A stretch of 64,000 nt of DNA, taken from positions 310,001-374,000 of the forward strand of contig NZ_SGWV01000010.1 in NCBI RefSeq assembly GCF_004216565.1, given 5' to 3'. Within the stretch, counting starts at the first letter, position 1, and the number at the start of each line of letters is the position of its first letter. Position numbers and translations under genes: made by a program. The notes beneath the pieces were generated by a model, which saw nothing but the letters and a program-made list of their open reading frames with translations, made no database searches and was not told the origin of the DNA. The stretch comes from Sphaerotilus mobilis (GTDB lineage: Bacteria > Pseudomonadota > Gammaproteobacteria > Burkholderiales > Burkholderiaceae_C). Positions 33,572 through 43,935 of this stretch are shown piece after piece.

Positions 33572-33664
33572 AACCATGCATCAGGCGCCCGTCGGTCTCC
33601 GGCGAGGCGCCTGTTTCTTGATGTCGCCACATCACGCGGCTTCGCCCGCTCCGGGATCACGCGC

Positions 33665-34627
33665 ATGCTCGCCGACACCGTCCTCTTCACCGGCAACGCC
33701 AACCCGACGCTCGCGCAGGAGATCGCCAACGATCTGCGCATCGAACTGGGCAAGGCGTCGGTCGGTCGCTTCTCCGATGGCGAAGTCACCATCGAGATCC
33801 AGCAGAACGTGCGCGCCCGCGACGTCTTCGTGGTCCAGCCCACCTGCGCGCCGACCAACGAGAACCTGATGGAGTTGCTGCTGATGGTCGACGCGCTCAA
33901 GCGTGCCTCGGCCCGGCGCATCACGGCGGTGATCCCCTACTTCGGCTACGCCCGCCAGGACCGCCGCCCACGTTCGACCCGCGTGCCGATCAGCGCCAAG
34001 GTCGTTGCCAACATGCTGGAAGCCGCCGGCGTCAACAGGGTCCTGACGATGGACCTGCACGCCGACCAGATCCAGGGCTTCTTCGACATCCCGGTCGACA
34101 ACATCTACGCCTCGCCGGTGCTGCTGTCTGACCTCCAGGGCAAGCGCTACGAGGACCTCGTGGTCGTCTCGCCGGACGTCGGCGGCGTGGTGCGTGCCCG
34201 CGCGCTGGCCAAGCAGCTGGGCTGCGACCTGGCGATCATCGACAAGCGCCGCCCGAAGGCCAACGTCTCCGAAGTGATGCACGTCATCGGCGAGATCGAC
34301 AAGCGCAACTGCGTGATCATGGACGACATGATCGACACCGCTGGCACGCTCGTGAAGGCGGCCGAGGTGCTCAAGGAGCGCGGCGCCAAGAGCGTGTTCG
34401 CCTACTGCACCCACCCGGTGTTCTCGGGCCCGGCGCTGGAGCGCATCGGCAAGTCGCACCTCGACGAGGTCGTGATCACCAACACCATCCCGCTGCACGG
34501 CGACGCCAAGGCCACGCCCAAGGTGCGCCAGCTGTCGGTGGCCTTCCTGTTCGCCGAGACCATCCGGCGCATCTCGGACGGCGAGTCGGTGACCTCGCTG
34601 TTCTCCGAGCAGAACAACAACTTCTGA
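33665..34627 (+). CDS. prs: Ribose-phosphate pyrophosphokinase
   Basis: 320 residues, the standard length. It makes PRPP from ribose 5-phosphate and ATP for purine, pyrimidine, His, Trp and NAD synthesis. Visible: the flexible-loop region [12 protein letters not shown], the metal and PRPP site [12 protein letters not shown], and the PRPP-binding loop [11 protein letters not shown]. The Asp-Glu pair FSDGEV is near residue 37. It sits after tRNA-Gln and before rplY, a conserved order; a hairpin between prs and rplY may tune read-through. Confidence 0.97.
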   Translation: MLADTVLFTGNANPTLAQEIANDLRIELGKASVGRFSDGEVTIEIQQNVRARDVFVVQPTCAPTNENLMELLLMVDALKRASARRITAVIPYFGYARQDRRPRSTRVPISAKVVANMLEAAGVNRVLTMDLHADQIQGFFDIPVDNIYASPVLLSDLQGKRYEDLVVVSPDVGGVVRARALAKQLGCDLAIIDKRRPKANVSEVMHVIGEIDKRNCVIMDDMIDTAGTLVKAAEVLKERGAKSVFAYCTHPVFSGPALERIGKSHLDEVVITNTIPLHGDAKATPKVRQLSVAFLFAETIRRISDGESVTSLFSEQNNNF

Positions 34628-34642
34628 TCCCTTTTTCGAGGC

Positions 34643-34661
34643 CGCGTCCAGCCTGGACGCG
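34643..34661 (+). terminator. Hairpin between prs and rplY
   Basis: CGCGTCCA and TGGACGCG form an 8-bp perfect stem with a 3-base loop, 16 bases after the prs stop. No T-run follows, so partial termination or transcript protection is more likely than a full stop. Confidence 0.4.
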
Positions 34662-34733
34662 ACCTGTTCCGGCGGAGCTTCCGCCAACCTCGGACGCCTG
34701 GTCGCGGGCGCCCTTCCAAGTCTGGAGAAAACC

Positions 34734-35357
34734 ATGAAATTCGTCGCTTACGCGCGTGAACTGCAGGGGACCGGAGCGAGCCGCCGCCTGCGCGTGTCGG
34801 GCAAGGTTCCGGGCATCGTCTACGGTGCTGGCCAACCCGCCTCGATCGAGCTGGACCACAACGCGCTGTTCCATGCGCTGAAGAAGGAAGCCTTCCATTC
34901 CTCCGTGCTGGAGATGGACCTGGCCGGCAAGTCCGAGAAGGTCGTGCTGCGCGACGTGCAGATGCACGCCTTCAAGCCGCTGGTCCTGCACGTGGACTTC
35001 CAGCGCGTGGACTCGACCACCCGCATCCACAAGAAGGTGCCGCTGCACTTCGTCAACGAAGCCGAGTCGCAGGCCGTCAAGTTCGACAAGTGCCTGATCA
35101 CCCACGTGATCGCCAGCGTCGAGATCGAGTGCCTGGCCGAGAAGCTGCCCGAGTTCCTGACCGTCGACCTGGGCGGCCTGGCCAAGGGCCAGTCGCTGCA
35201 CATCGACGACATCAAGCTCGATGAAGGCGTCAAGATCATCACCCACGGCAAGAAGAACCCGGTCGTCGCGACCGTGGTGCCGATCGTCGAGGAAGAGATC
35301 GTTGTCGCCGCCGCGCCCGCGCCCGCCAAGGGCAAGGCCGCCAAGGGCAAGAAGTAA
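34734..35357 (+). CDS. rplY: 50S ribosomal protein L25/general stress protein Ctc
   Basis: 207 residues, the long (Ctc-type) form. The N-terminal L25 domain begins [20 protein letters not shown] and includes [20 protein letters not shown], which binds 5S rRNA. The C-terminal TL5 domain has [20 protein letters not shown] and ends in an Ala/Lys-rich tail. A ribosome site GGAG lies before the ATG. A strong intrinsic terminator follows at 35396-35420. Confidence 0.96.
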   Translation: MKFVAYARELQGTGASRRLRVSGKVPGIVYGAGQPASIELDHNALFHALKKEAFHSSVLEMDLAGKSEKVVLRDVQMHAFKPLVLHVDFQRVDSTTRIHKKVPLHFVNEAESQAVKFDKCLITHVIASVEIECLAEKLPEFLTVDLGGLAKGQSLHIDDIKLDEGVKIITHGKKNPVVATVVPIVEEEIVVAAAPAPAKGKAAKGKK

Positions 35358-35395
35358 GCTGCGGACTGGTCGCCCCGTGCGGCCTGCCCGAACAA

Positions 35396-35420
35396 CCCCG
35401 CTGCGGCGGGGTTTCGTCTT
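35396..35420 (+). terminator. Rho-independent terminator of rplY
   Basis: CCCCGC (35396-35401) and GCGGGG (35406-35411) form a stem with a TGCG loop, followed directly by TTTCGTCTTT. Confidence 0.85.
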
Positions 35421-35440
35421 TCTGGACTGGACCCTTCGCC

Positions 35441-36905
<1,465 letters not shown>

Positions 36906-36922
36906 TTACAGGGGCGTGCAGT

Positions 36923-37552
36923 TTACCGGGGCACTTCCTGGGCAACGCCCGGCGCCAGCGGCGTCAGCAGGTGGAAGTGCACCAGGCCCGCGCGACCGTG
37001 GCGGTGCAGCCTCAGGCCGACGGCGGCGGCCTGTGTCTCGTCCAGCGGCTGGCCTGATTCGAGGTAGATCCAGCCGTCGTCGCGGATGACGCGGCGCGCG
37101 GCCTGCAGGGCCGGGCCGTCCAGGCCGAGGCCAAAGGGCGGATCGAGCAGCACCAGGTCCCAGGCCTGCGCCGGCTGGCCGCGCAGCCAGGCCTGTGCAT
37201 CGGCACGCACGACCTGCACCCGATCGGTCGCTCCGAGGCGCTGCGAGGCAGCCAGCAGCGTGTGCACCAGCATGGCGTCGTGCTCGATCAGCACGACCCG
37301 CGCCGCGCCGCGCGAAGCGGCCTCGAAGCCCAGTGCGCCGCTGCCCGCATAGGCGTCGACCACCTGCCAGCCCGCCAGGTCCTGCCCGAGCCAGTTGAAC
37401 AGGGTCTCGCGGACCCGGTCGGGCGTCGGGCGCAGGCCGGGGCGGTCGGGCACGGCGAGCTTGCTGCGCTTCCACTGGCCGCCGATCAGCCGGACCTCGC
37501 CAGCTGGACGTGCAGAGGGGGACAAACGCGGGGAACGGGGGGACGTGGTCAT
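36923..37552 (-). CDS. rsmD: 16S rRNA (guanine-966-N2) methyltransferase
   Basis: 209 residues. It methylates G966 during 30S assembly using AdoMet. Landmarks: VRLIGGQWKRSKLAVP, the start block RPTPDRVRETLFNWL, the AdoMet loop VVDAYAGSGALGFEAASRGA, and the catalytic LLDPPFGLG. The -10-like TACAAT is seven bases before the ATG and resembles the hemE arrangement, so the mRNA may be leaderless. It is divergent from ftsY, the usual genomic layout. Confidence 0.95.
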   Translation of the reverse strand: MTTSPRSPRLSPSARPAGEVRLIGGQWKRSKLAVPDRPGLRPTPDRVRETLFNWLGQDLAGWQVVDAYAGSGALGFEAASRGAARVVLIEHDAMLVHTLLAASQRLGATDRVQVVRADAQAWLRGQPAQAWDLVLLDPPFGLGLDGPALQAARRVIRDDGWIYLESGQPLDETQAAAVGLRLHRHGRAGLVHFHLLTPLAPGVAQEVPR

Positions 37553-37558
37553 CGCGGG

Positions 37559-37623
37559 ATTGTAGGAAGCGGCTCTGCAAGGGCCCGGGCGGGCAACGGC
37601 GCGGCGCCGGGGCTGCCTACAAT
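37559..37623. promoter_or_regulatory. Divergent rsmD and ftsY -10 elements
   Basis: TACAAT is found on the minus strand at 37564-37559 (six bases before the rsmD ATG) and on the plus strand at 37618-37623 (83 bases before the ftsY ATG). -35 boxes are weak on both sides. Confidence 0.4.
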
Positions 37624-37706
37624 TTCAGGCTTCCCATCCAACCACGTGACCGGACCGGCGGGCCTCCCCGCACCACGACGGATTCGTCGCGGTCCCGCGC
37701 CCGACC

Positions 37707-38717
37707 ATGTTCAGCTTCCTGCGCCGCAAGGCGACCCCGGCGCCCGCCCCTGCGGTCACGCCCGCACCGTCCACACCCGCCACGCCGACCGCCCCCGGCG
37801 GCTGGCTGGACCGCCTCAAGGCCGGCCTGCGCCGCACCGGCTCGTCGATCGCCCAGGTCTTCACCGGCACGCAGATCGACGAGGCGCTCTACGAGGACCT
37901 CGAAGCCGCGTTGCTGATGGCCGATGCCGGCGTCGGCGCCACCCAGCACTTGCTGGGTGAACTGAAGCGCCGCGTCAAGGAAACCAAGGCCACCGACCCG
38001 CAGGCCGTCAAGGCGCTGCTGGTCGAGGTGCTGACCGAGCTGCTGCAGCCGCTGGAGGCCACGCTGAAGGTCGACGCCCACCAGCCCACCGTGATGATGG
38101 TGGCGGGCGTCAACGGCGCCGGCAAGACGACCACCATCGGCAAGCTGACCCGCCACCTGGCCGAGGCGCAGTGCAAGGTGCTGCTGGCGGCGGCCGACAC
38201 CTTCCGCGCAGCCGCGCGCGAGCAGCTGTCGGTCTGGGCCGACCGCAACCAGGTGGAGATCGTCAGCCAGGAAGGTGGCGACCCGGCCGCCGTCTGCTTC
38301 GACGCGGTCAAGGCTGGCCAGGCACGCGGCTGCGACGTCGTGATCGCCGACACCGCCGGGCGGCTGGCCACGCAGACCCACCTGATGGAAGAGCTGCGCA
38401 AGATCCACCGCACGCTGGGCCGGGCGATGGACGGCGCGCCGCACGAGGTCGTGCTGGTGGTGGACGGCAACACCGGCCAGAACGCGCTGGCACAGGTCAA
38501 GGCCTTCGACGCGATGCTGGGTCTGACCGGCCTGGTCGTGACCAAGCTCGACGGCACCGCCAAGGGCGGCGTGCTGGCCGCGATTGCGCTGTGGGGCCGC
38601 GAACGAGCGGCCCAAGGCAAGGGCGGCGTGCCGGTCTACTTCATCGGCGTTGGCGAGGGTCTGGCCGACCTGCAGCCCTTCGACGCCCGCGAGTTCGCAC
38701 AGGCGCTGCTGGACTGA
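37707..38717 (+). CDS. ftsY: Signal recognition particle receptor FtsY
   Basis: 336 residues. It docks SRP-ribosome complexes at the inner membrane. A short Ala/Pro-rich A-domain (about 8-32) replaces the long acidic one of E. coli. The N domain follows (GWLDRLKAGLRRTGSSIAQ), then the G domain with GVNGAGKTTTIGKLT (G1), the AADTFRAAAREQL insert, DTAGRLATQ (G3) and TKLDGTAKGG (G4). The C-terminal GEGLADLQPFDAREF is family-typical. It is convergent with the exopolysaccharide block. Confidence 0.97.
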   Translation: MFSFLRRKATPAPAPAVTPAPSTPATPTAPGGWLDRLKAGLRRTGSSIAQVFTGTQIDEALYEDLEAALLMADAGVGATQHLLGELKRRVKETKATDPQAVKALLVEVLTELLQPLEATLKVDAHQPTVMMVAGVNGAGKTTTIGKLTRHLAEAQCKVLLAAADTFRAAAREQLSVWADRNQVEIVSQEGGDPAAVCFDAVKAGQARGCDVVIADTAGRLATQTHLMEELRKIHRTLGRAMDGAPHEVVLVVDGNTGQNALAQVKAFDAMLGLTGLVVTKLDGTAKGGVLAAIALWGRERAAQGKGGVPVYFIGVGEGLADLQPFDAREFAQALLD

Positions 38718-38767
38718 GGTCGCCCTGGCGGGAGCTGAGCCGCTCCGCCGCTCAACCTTTCAACCTT

Positions 38768-41350
38768 TCAGGCGGTCGCCGCAGCCGCTGCGGCCGTCGC
38801 AGCGGCCACGGTCTCGCGCAGCGAGGCCGCCGCCTGGGCCTCGGTGGCCCGGCGCACCCGCCAGGCGCGCAAGCGCGTCAGCACGGCCTCGACCGCACCG
38901 CCCTGCCCTTCGGGCAGTTCGCGCTGCAGGTCCTGCCCGGTGGGCGCCGGCTGGGCGCTGAGCCAGACCGCCAGCGTCTCGCGCTGATCGGCCACATGGC
39001 GCACGCCCGGACTGCCGGACTCGCGCACCAGCGGCAGCTCGACGTAGGCGCCGTCCTGCCAGGCGAGCGCGGGCACGCCGAGCAGCTCGGCCGCGTCGGC
39101 CATCACCTGGCCGGCGTCAACCGCTGCCCAGCGGGCCCCTCGCAGCATGCTCATCTGGTCGGGCAAGGAGTCGACCTCGCGGCACAGCACGCGGGCCTGG
39201 GCGATGCGGTCGCGCTCGGCCTCGGCCCGCGGGCCATCGCCTTCGACCAGCACGACGCGGGTGGCGAGGTCGGCGTGTTCGGCCAGGCGCATGCGCAAGG
39301 CCTGGATGCCGGCGCGGTCCATCAGCCAGACGATCTTGTCGGTCTGCGGCAAGGCCAGCAGCCGGGTCACGGTGGCGACAACGGCATGGCTGTCGTTGAC
39401 GTCGAAATGGTGGGTCGCCAGGCCATAGGGCATCTCGGCGCCGAACTGGCCGGACCAGCCCGGATCCAGGTCGTAGGGCAGGCCCAGGCGCATCAGCGCG
39501 CCACGCAGGCTGCTGACTTCGGACCAGACGGCAGCCAGGGCATCCACGCGCAGCTGGCCGGGAATGCTGACCACCCGCTCGGCATCGATGCCCAGCCGGC
39601 GCAGCGCCCGCAGCGGCGCCGGGCGGGCCGGCGCGAGCAGCAGTTCCGACAGCGGATCGAGCAAGGCCGGTCGCGCCGACAGGCCCAGTCCGGCTTCGAG
39701 CCGCACCAGCGGCAAGCCGCGCCGGTGCGCGCACAGCGCCAGCGTCTGCAGCGCTTCGCTCTCGCCCAGCAGCAGCACGGCGGCGGGCTGGAGTTCGTCG
39801 ATCACCCGGCCCATGCGTTCGAAGGCCAGCGGCAGCACACGCTCGAAGGCCGCATCGGCCGGCAGACCCAGGTGCAGCGCCTCGTCGGGCGAGGGCAGCA
39901 GCCGCTCCATCTGTTCCCAGGGCCAGATCCGGGCGCGGGCGCCGGGGTTGACCAGCACGACACGCGGCGCGTCGGCCTGCGTCGCCAGACCCTTGACCAG
40001 CGCGGCCAGCTTGAGGGCACCGCTTTCGGTGTCGACCAGACACAGCAGCACCTCGCCGCGACGGCGGGCGCCCATCTTCTCGGTGCGTTCGACCGCCGCA
40101 GCGGCCAGCGGCAGATCGGCGGGCGTGGCCGACAGCACCCGGCCGGCGATCGCGTCGAGGTCCAGCGCCGCGTCGTCCCGAACCTGGGCCTCGATCGCCT
40201 CCAGGTGGCGGGCCGAGGCCGCCAGCAAGGCATCGACGTCGTCGAGCAGTTCCTCGCTCGGCGGCTCGGGCAAGCTCGCGTCGAGCGTGTCCAGGTCGAC
40301 CAGCGGATCGGCTTCGGTAGCCGATTCAGCAAGCGGTTCGGCACCCGGTTCGGCGATCGGTTCGGCAACCGGCTTGTCGATCGGTTCGGCCGACACGGCA
40401 GGCGCCTCGACCGCGACGGGGGCCGGCACCGGGGCCGGTGCAGCCGCTGCGGCCGCTTCGGCCGCTTCGGCCTCCTCGCGGGCGGCCAACGCGCCCAGGC
40501 TGCGCGCCGGCACGGCAACGGGGGTGAAGTCGTTCTCGCCGATCTCCTGGCGCAGTTCCTCGGCGGTGCGCTCGACCAGCGCGCCGTCGATGTGGTCGCG
40601 GCCGTCCAGGAAGGCCGCCAGCAGCACGCGGTTGCACAGGCGGTTCAGGCGCCGCGGCACGCCGCCGGTCCAGCGGTAGAGGCTGTCGAAGGCCTCGGGC
40701 GAGAAGGTTGGCCGGTCGGTCCAGCCAACATGCTTCAGGCGGTGTTCGACATAGCCCTGGGTCTCCTCGAAGCCCAACGGGCCGAGGTGGTAGGAGGCGG
40801 TGACGCGCTGGCGCAGCTGCTCCATCGAGGGCGATTCGAGGATGCGGCGCAGCTCCGGCTGGCCGACCAGGAAGCTCTGCAGCAGCGCCTTGTTGCCGAG
40901 CTGGAAGTTCGACAGCATGCGCAGTTCCTCGACCGCGCGCGGGTCCAGGTTCTGGGCCTCGTCGACGATCAGCAGCGCATGCCGGCCCTGCGCGGCCAGT
41001 GCCGTCAGGAAGGCTTCCAGCGTGGCGATCAGGTGAGGCTTGGAGGTCCCGCTGGCGGGGATGCCGAAGGCCGTGATGATGGCCTGCAGCAGTTCGCCCG
41101 ATTCCAGCTGCGTGCTGACGATTTGGGCCGGCAGCACCTTCTGGCGGTCCAGGCCTTCGAGCAGCATGCGCAGCAGCGTCGTCTTGCCCGCGCCGATCTC
41201 GCCGGTGATGACGATGAAGCCCTCGGACTGCGTGACGCCGTACTGCAGGTAGGCCAGCGCCCGGCCGTGGCCGCGGCTGTTGAAGTAGAAGGCCGGGTCG
41301 GGATTGAGCTGGAAGGGCTGGCCGTGGAAGCCGAAATGGGACTCGTACAT
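38768..41350 (-). CDS. XrtA-associated ATPase fused to a degenerate UDP-GlcNAc 2-epimerase-like domain
   Basis: 860 residues, far longer than the 280-400 usual for this ATPase. Residues 1-285 are an ExeA/GspA-like AAA ATPase: MYESHFGFHGQPFQLNPDP, Walker A GEIGAGKTTLL, Walker B ALLIVDEAQNL, and GGVPRRLNRLCNR. A disordered Ala/Pro/Glu linker (about 295-390) follows. The C-terminal part (about 430-800) follows the order of WecB-type epimerases (LLCLVDTESGALKLAALVKG, LLLGESEALQTLALCAHRRG, VRLEAGL, VSIPGQLRVDAL). The GD of the usual H-G-D-T has become GE, and the P-E-E-x-N-R motif is lost, so enzymatic activity is doubtful. It is the last gene of the exopolysaccharide run. Confidence 0.8.
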   Translation of the reverse strand: MYESHFGFHGQPFQLNPDPAFYFNSRGHGRALAYLQYGVTQSEGFIVITGEIGAGKTTLLRMLLEGLDRQKVLPAQIVSTQLESGELLQAIITAFGIPASGTSKPHLIATLEAFLTALAAQGRHALLIVDEAQNLDPRAVEELRMLSNFQLGNKALLQSFLVGQPELRRILESPSMEQLRQRVTASYHLGPLGFEETQGYVEHRLKHVGWTDRPTFSPEAFDSLYRWTGGVPRRLNRLCNRVLLAAFLDGRDHIDGALVERTAEELRQEIGENDFTPVAVPARSLGALAAREEAEAAEAAAAAAPAPVPAPVAVEAPAVSAEPIDKPVAEPIAEPGAEPLAESATEADPLVDLDTLDASLPEPPSEELLDDVDALLAASARHLEAIEAQVRDDAALDLDAIAGRVLSATPADLPLAAAAVERTEKMGARRRGEVLLCLVDTESGALKLAALVKGLATQADAPRVVLVNPGARARIWPWEQMERLLPSPDEALHLGLPADAAFERVLPLAFERMGRVIDELQPAAVLLLGESEALQTLALCAHRRGLPLVRLEAGLGLSARPALLDPLSELLLAPARPAPLRALRRLGIDAERVVSIPGQLRVDALAAVWSEVSSLRGALMRLGLPYDLDPGWSGQFGAEMPYGLATHHFDVNDSHAVVATVTRLLALPQTDKIVWLMDRAGIQALRMRLAEHADLATRVVLVEGDGPRAEAERDRIAQARVLCREVDSLPDQMSMLRGARWAAVDAGQVMADAAELLGVPALAWQDGAYVELPLVRESGSPGVRHVADQRETLAVWLSAQPAPTGQDLQRELPEGQGGAVEAVLTRLRAWRVRRATEAQAAASLRETVAAATAAAAAATA

Positions 41351-41360
41351 CGAGGCTCCG

Positions 41361-43004
41361 TCAGAAGCGGTGCAGCAGGCCGAAGGACAGCGAGGACTGG
41401 TTGGCGTCGGCCAGCACGGTCGAATCGATCCAGAGCCGGTTGAGCGACGCCGTGGCCGTGGTGCGCGGCGAGAAGGCCTGGCTCAGGCCGAGCCGGACGC
41501 TGTTGCTGCGCGTGCGGGTGGCGGCGTTGGGACCGAAGCCCACCACGCGGGTGCGGCCGAACGTGAGGTCGGCGGTGGTTTCCGGTCGCAGCCGGCGGTT
41601 CAGGCCCAGCGAGGTGCCGTACTGGCGCGCGTCGCTGGAGATCAGCGGCGGCAGGTCGTTGCCGATCAGGTCCTCGGTGCGGTTGTAGAAGCCGCGCAGC
41701 GTGACGGTGTGGCGCACGCCCAGCAGCGCCAGCGACAGGTTGGCGCTCTTTTGCAGCTGCGCGGTGGCCGAGAACAGGTTCAGCGCGCTGCCCAGCGTGG
41801 TCGGCAGGTTGCGCTGCGCGATCAGCTGCTGGACGGCGGCGGCGCGTTCGGCCGGGTTGGCGATGCGCGTGCTGAGCATGGCGTCGAACAGCGCCGTCAG
41901 GTCGGCACCGGCCGGCAAGGTGGCGACCTGGGCGGCATAGGTGGTGGCCTGCTGGCTGAGTCCGGCGCCGATGCCCAGGAAGGGCGAGCGGTGCGCGAAG
42001 TTGACATTCCAGCCGGTGCCGAAGAAGCGCTTCTCGGCCTGCAGGTCCAGCCGCGTGCGTTCGGTTGGCGTCCAAATCAGGCCGCCGCCGCGCAAGGTCT
42101 CGCGCACGTCGTTGCTGCCGTAGCGGCCGTGGTCGGTGCCGCCGGTGGCGATCAGCACCAGCTGAGCCGGCAAGACCGCGTAGAGCAGCGAGGCGCGTGC
42201 GTTGGTGAAGGTGACGTCCGAGCTGTTCGAGCCGGAGAAGGTCGACGCCTGGCGCTGGCCCTGCAGGCGCAGGCCGAAGGGTTGCGGCCGCAGCTCGTAC
42301 AGGCCCGTCTGTTCGGACAGGCGGGCATCGCCCAGCGTCGAGATGCCGGCCTCGTTCTGGACCCAGCTGTGATCGGTGCGCAGCTGCAGGCGCGCATCGG
42401 GCCCGACCTCGCGGTCGATGTAGGGGCTGATGCGCTCGCGGGTGGTCGTGCTGCGGGTGAAGACCGTCTGCGCCGGTGCATCGAGCAGGCCGAAGGGATT
42501 GGGCGTGCTGGTGTCCGCGCTCAGGCTGCCGTCGACGAACAGCAGCCGCTCCAGCAGCTGCACGGTGGCGTCGGTGCGGGCATTCGGGAAGATCCGGTCG
42601 GCGCGGCTGCGGCCGACGTAGGCGACCAGGTCAGCGGCCAGCGCCGCATCCAGCCGCAGGCCGGGCGTGTTGATGCGGGCATCGAGCCGGGGCGTCGCCA
42701 CGACGACGCTGTCGGCGCGGGCGGTGTCCGAGCCGGTCAGCGAGATGTTGTTGGTGGTCGTGCTGCGCACCTGCAGCGCCGGCCGCACGGCATAGGCCTG
42801 CGACACGCCGGGCGGCGGGGCCGCGTCGACGAGCTGCGAAGGATCGAGGGGCTGACCGTTCGGGCCGGTGCGGACCTCGGCAGGCCGGGCCATGCCCTGG
42901 GCGACGACCTGACCGGGGCCGGCCATGCACAGGGCGCCCAGCAGGAACGCCAGCCACGGCGTGCGGTGCATGCGCTCAGGAGGCGTAGTAGTAGCCATAG
43001 GCAT
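41361..43004 (-). CDS. XrtA-system outer-membrane beta-barrel protein (TIGR03016-like)
   Basis: 547 residues from the ATG at 43004, chosen because AGAGGGA precedes it; ATG at 42971 would also leave the signal peptide (LAFLLGALCMAGPGQVVAQ) intact. The mature part is rich in alternating beta-strands with aromatic ends and finishes in LSFGLLHRF, a C-terminal Phe typical of outer-membrane barrels. Its place between the tyrosine kinase and the ATPase is the standard one for the PEP-CTERM/XrtA exopolysaccharide locus, which is the main ground for the name. It may be the export or sugar-binding outer-membrane partner. Confidence 0.75.
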   Translation of the reverse strand: MPMATTTPPERMHRTPWLAFLLGALCMAGPGQVVAQGMARPAEVRTGPNGQPLDPSQLVDAAPPPGVSQAYAVRPALQVRSTTTNNISLTGSDTARADSVVVATPRLDARINTPGLRLDAALAADLVAYVGRSRADRIFPNARTDATVQLLERLLFVDGSLSADTSTPNPFGLLDAPAQTVFTRSTTTRERISPYIDREVGPDARLQLRTDHSWVQNEAGISTLGDARLSEQTGLYELRPQPFGLRLQGQRQASTFSGSNSSDVTFTNARASLLYAVLPAQLVLIATGGTDHGRYGSNDVRETLRGGGLIWTPTERTRLDLQAEKRFFGTGWNVNFAHRSPFLGIGAGLSQQATTYAAQVATLPAGADLTALFDAMLSTRIANPAERAAAVQQLIAQRNLPTTLGSALNLFSATAQLQKSANLSLALLGVRHTVTLRGFYNRTEDLIGNDLPPLISSDARQYGTSLGLNRRLRPETTADLTFGRTRVVGFGPNAATRTRSNSVRLGLSQAFSPRTTATASLNRLWIDSTVLADANQSSLSFGLLHRF

Positions 43005-43911
43005 TGCCGGTCCCTCTGCTGTGGCATTTGTTGAGCACCGACAGCACGACCGGGCATTCGGCCACGGCGGCATAGGCCTGCGTCACCTGCGCATGGGTGG
43101 TCTTCTCGGCCTCCACCACCATCACGACCTGGCCCATGTGGGTGGCCAGCACGCGCGATTCGGTGGTCGGGATCAGCGGCGGGGCATCGAAGACGATGAT
43201 GCGGTCGGCGTACTTCGCGGCCAGCTCGTCGAGCAGCTCATCCATCCCCGTGCTGGCCAGCAGCTCGGTCGAGTTCTTGTTGGCGGTGCCGGCGGGCAGC
43301 AGGCTGAGCTTGTCGATGTTGGTGCGCAGCAGCACGTCGCCCAGCGACAGGTCCTTGTTCTTGAGCACGTCCAGCAGACCCGGCGCCGGCTCGACGCCCA
43401 GGCGTCCCAGCACGGACGGCCGCAGCACGTCGGCATCGACCAGCAGCACGTGGTGGTCGACCTCCATGGCGATGCTCATCGCCAGATTGATCGCAAAGAA
43501 GGTCTTGCCCTCGGCGGGCAGCGCGCTGGCCACCTGGATCAGGTTGGGCCGGGCGATCTGCTGGCCGCTGTCGCCGCGGGCATTGGCCAGCAGCGGGCGC
43601 TTGACGATGCGCATCTGCTCGGCGAGTTGCGAGCGGGCCTGCGAGGGCACCAGATAGCCCTCGCGTTCCAGCCGGGTGACGTCGATGCGGACCTCGCGCG
43701 AGCGCCGTGGCGCTTCAACCGGCGCAGGCGCCACCGGCATGGCCACGGCCGCCGCCACCGCCGCCCGCACGTCGGGACGGATCGGCGTGGCCGCCGCCGC
43801 GCCCTGCACGGGCGCTGGCGCGCTGGCCGGCGGCATCGGCATGTTCGGCACCTCGATGCCGGCGCGTCGGAGTTCTTCGAGCCGCTTGGCGGCCTGTTCG
43901 ATGATGCTCAT
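42976..43911 (-). CDS. XrtA-associated tyrosine autokinase
   Basis: 311 residues, a BY-kinase (CpsD/Wzc C-terminal domain type). The Walker A-like loop is ALPAEGKTFFAINLA, Walker A' is VLLVDADVLRPS, and Walker B is IIVFDAPPL. The C-terminal NAYGYYYAS is a tyrosine cluster for autophosphorylation. An Ala/Pro-rich stretch (about 27-65) precedes the kinase fold. It should work with the chain-length protein encoded just upstream to regulate polymer export. The last 29 bases overlap the next gene if that gene starts at 43004. Confidence 0.88.
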   Translation of the reverse strand: MSIIEQAAKRLEELRRAGIEVPNMPMPPASAPAPVQGAAAATPIRPDVRAAVAAAVAMPVAPAPVEAPRRSREVRIDVTRLEREGYLVPSQARSQLAEQMRIVKRPLLANARGDSGQQIARPNLIQVASALPAEGKTFFAINLAMSIAMEVDHHVLLVDADVLRPSVLGRLGVEPAPGLLDVLKNKDLSLGDVLLRTNIDKLSLLPAGTANKNSTELLASTGMDELLDELAAKYADRIIVFDAPPLIPTTESRVLATHMGQVVMVVEAEKTTHAQVTQAYAAVAECPVVLSVLNKCHSRGTGNAYGYYYAS

Positions 43912-43935
43912 CGCATGCGTCCTTGGGCGTCGTGG

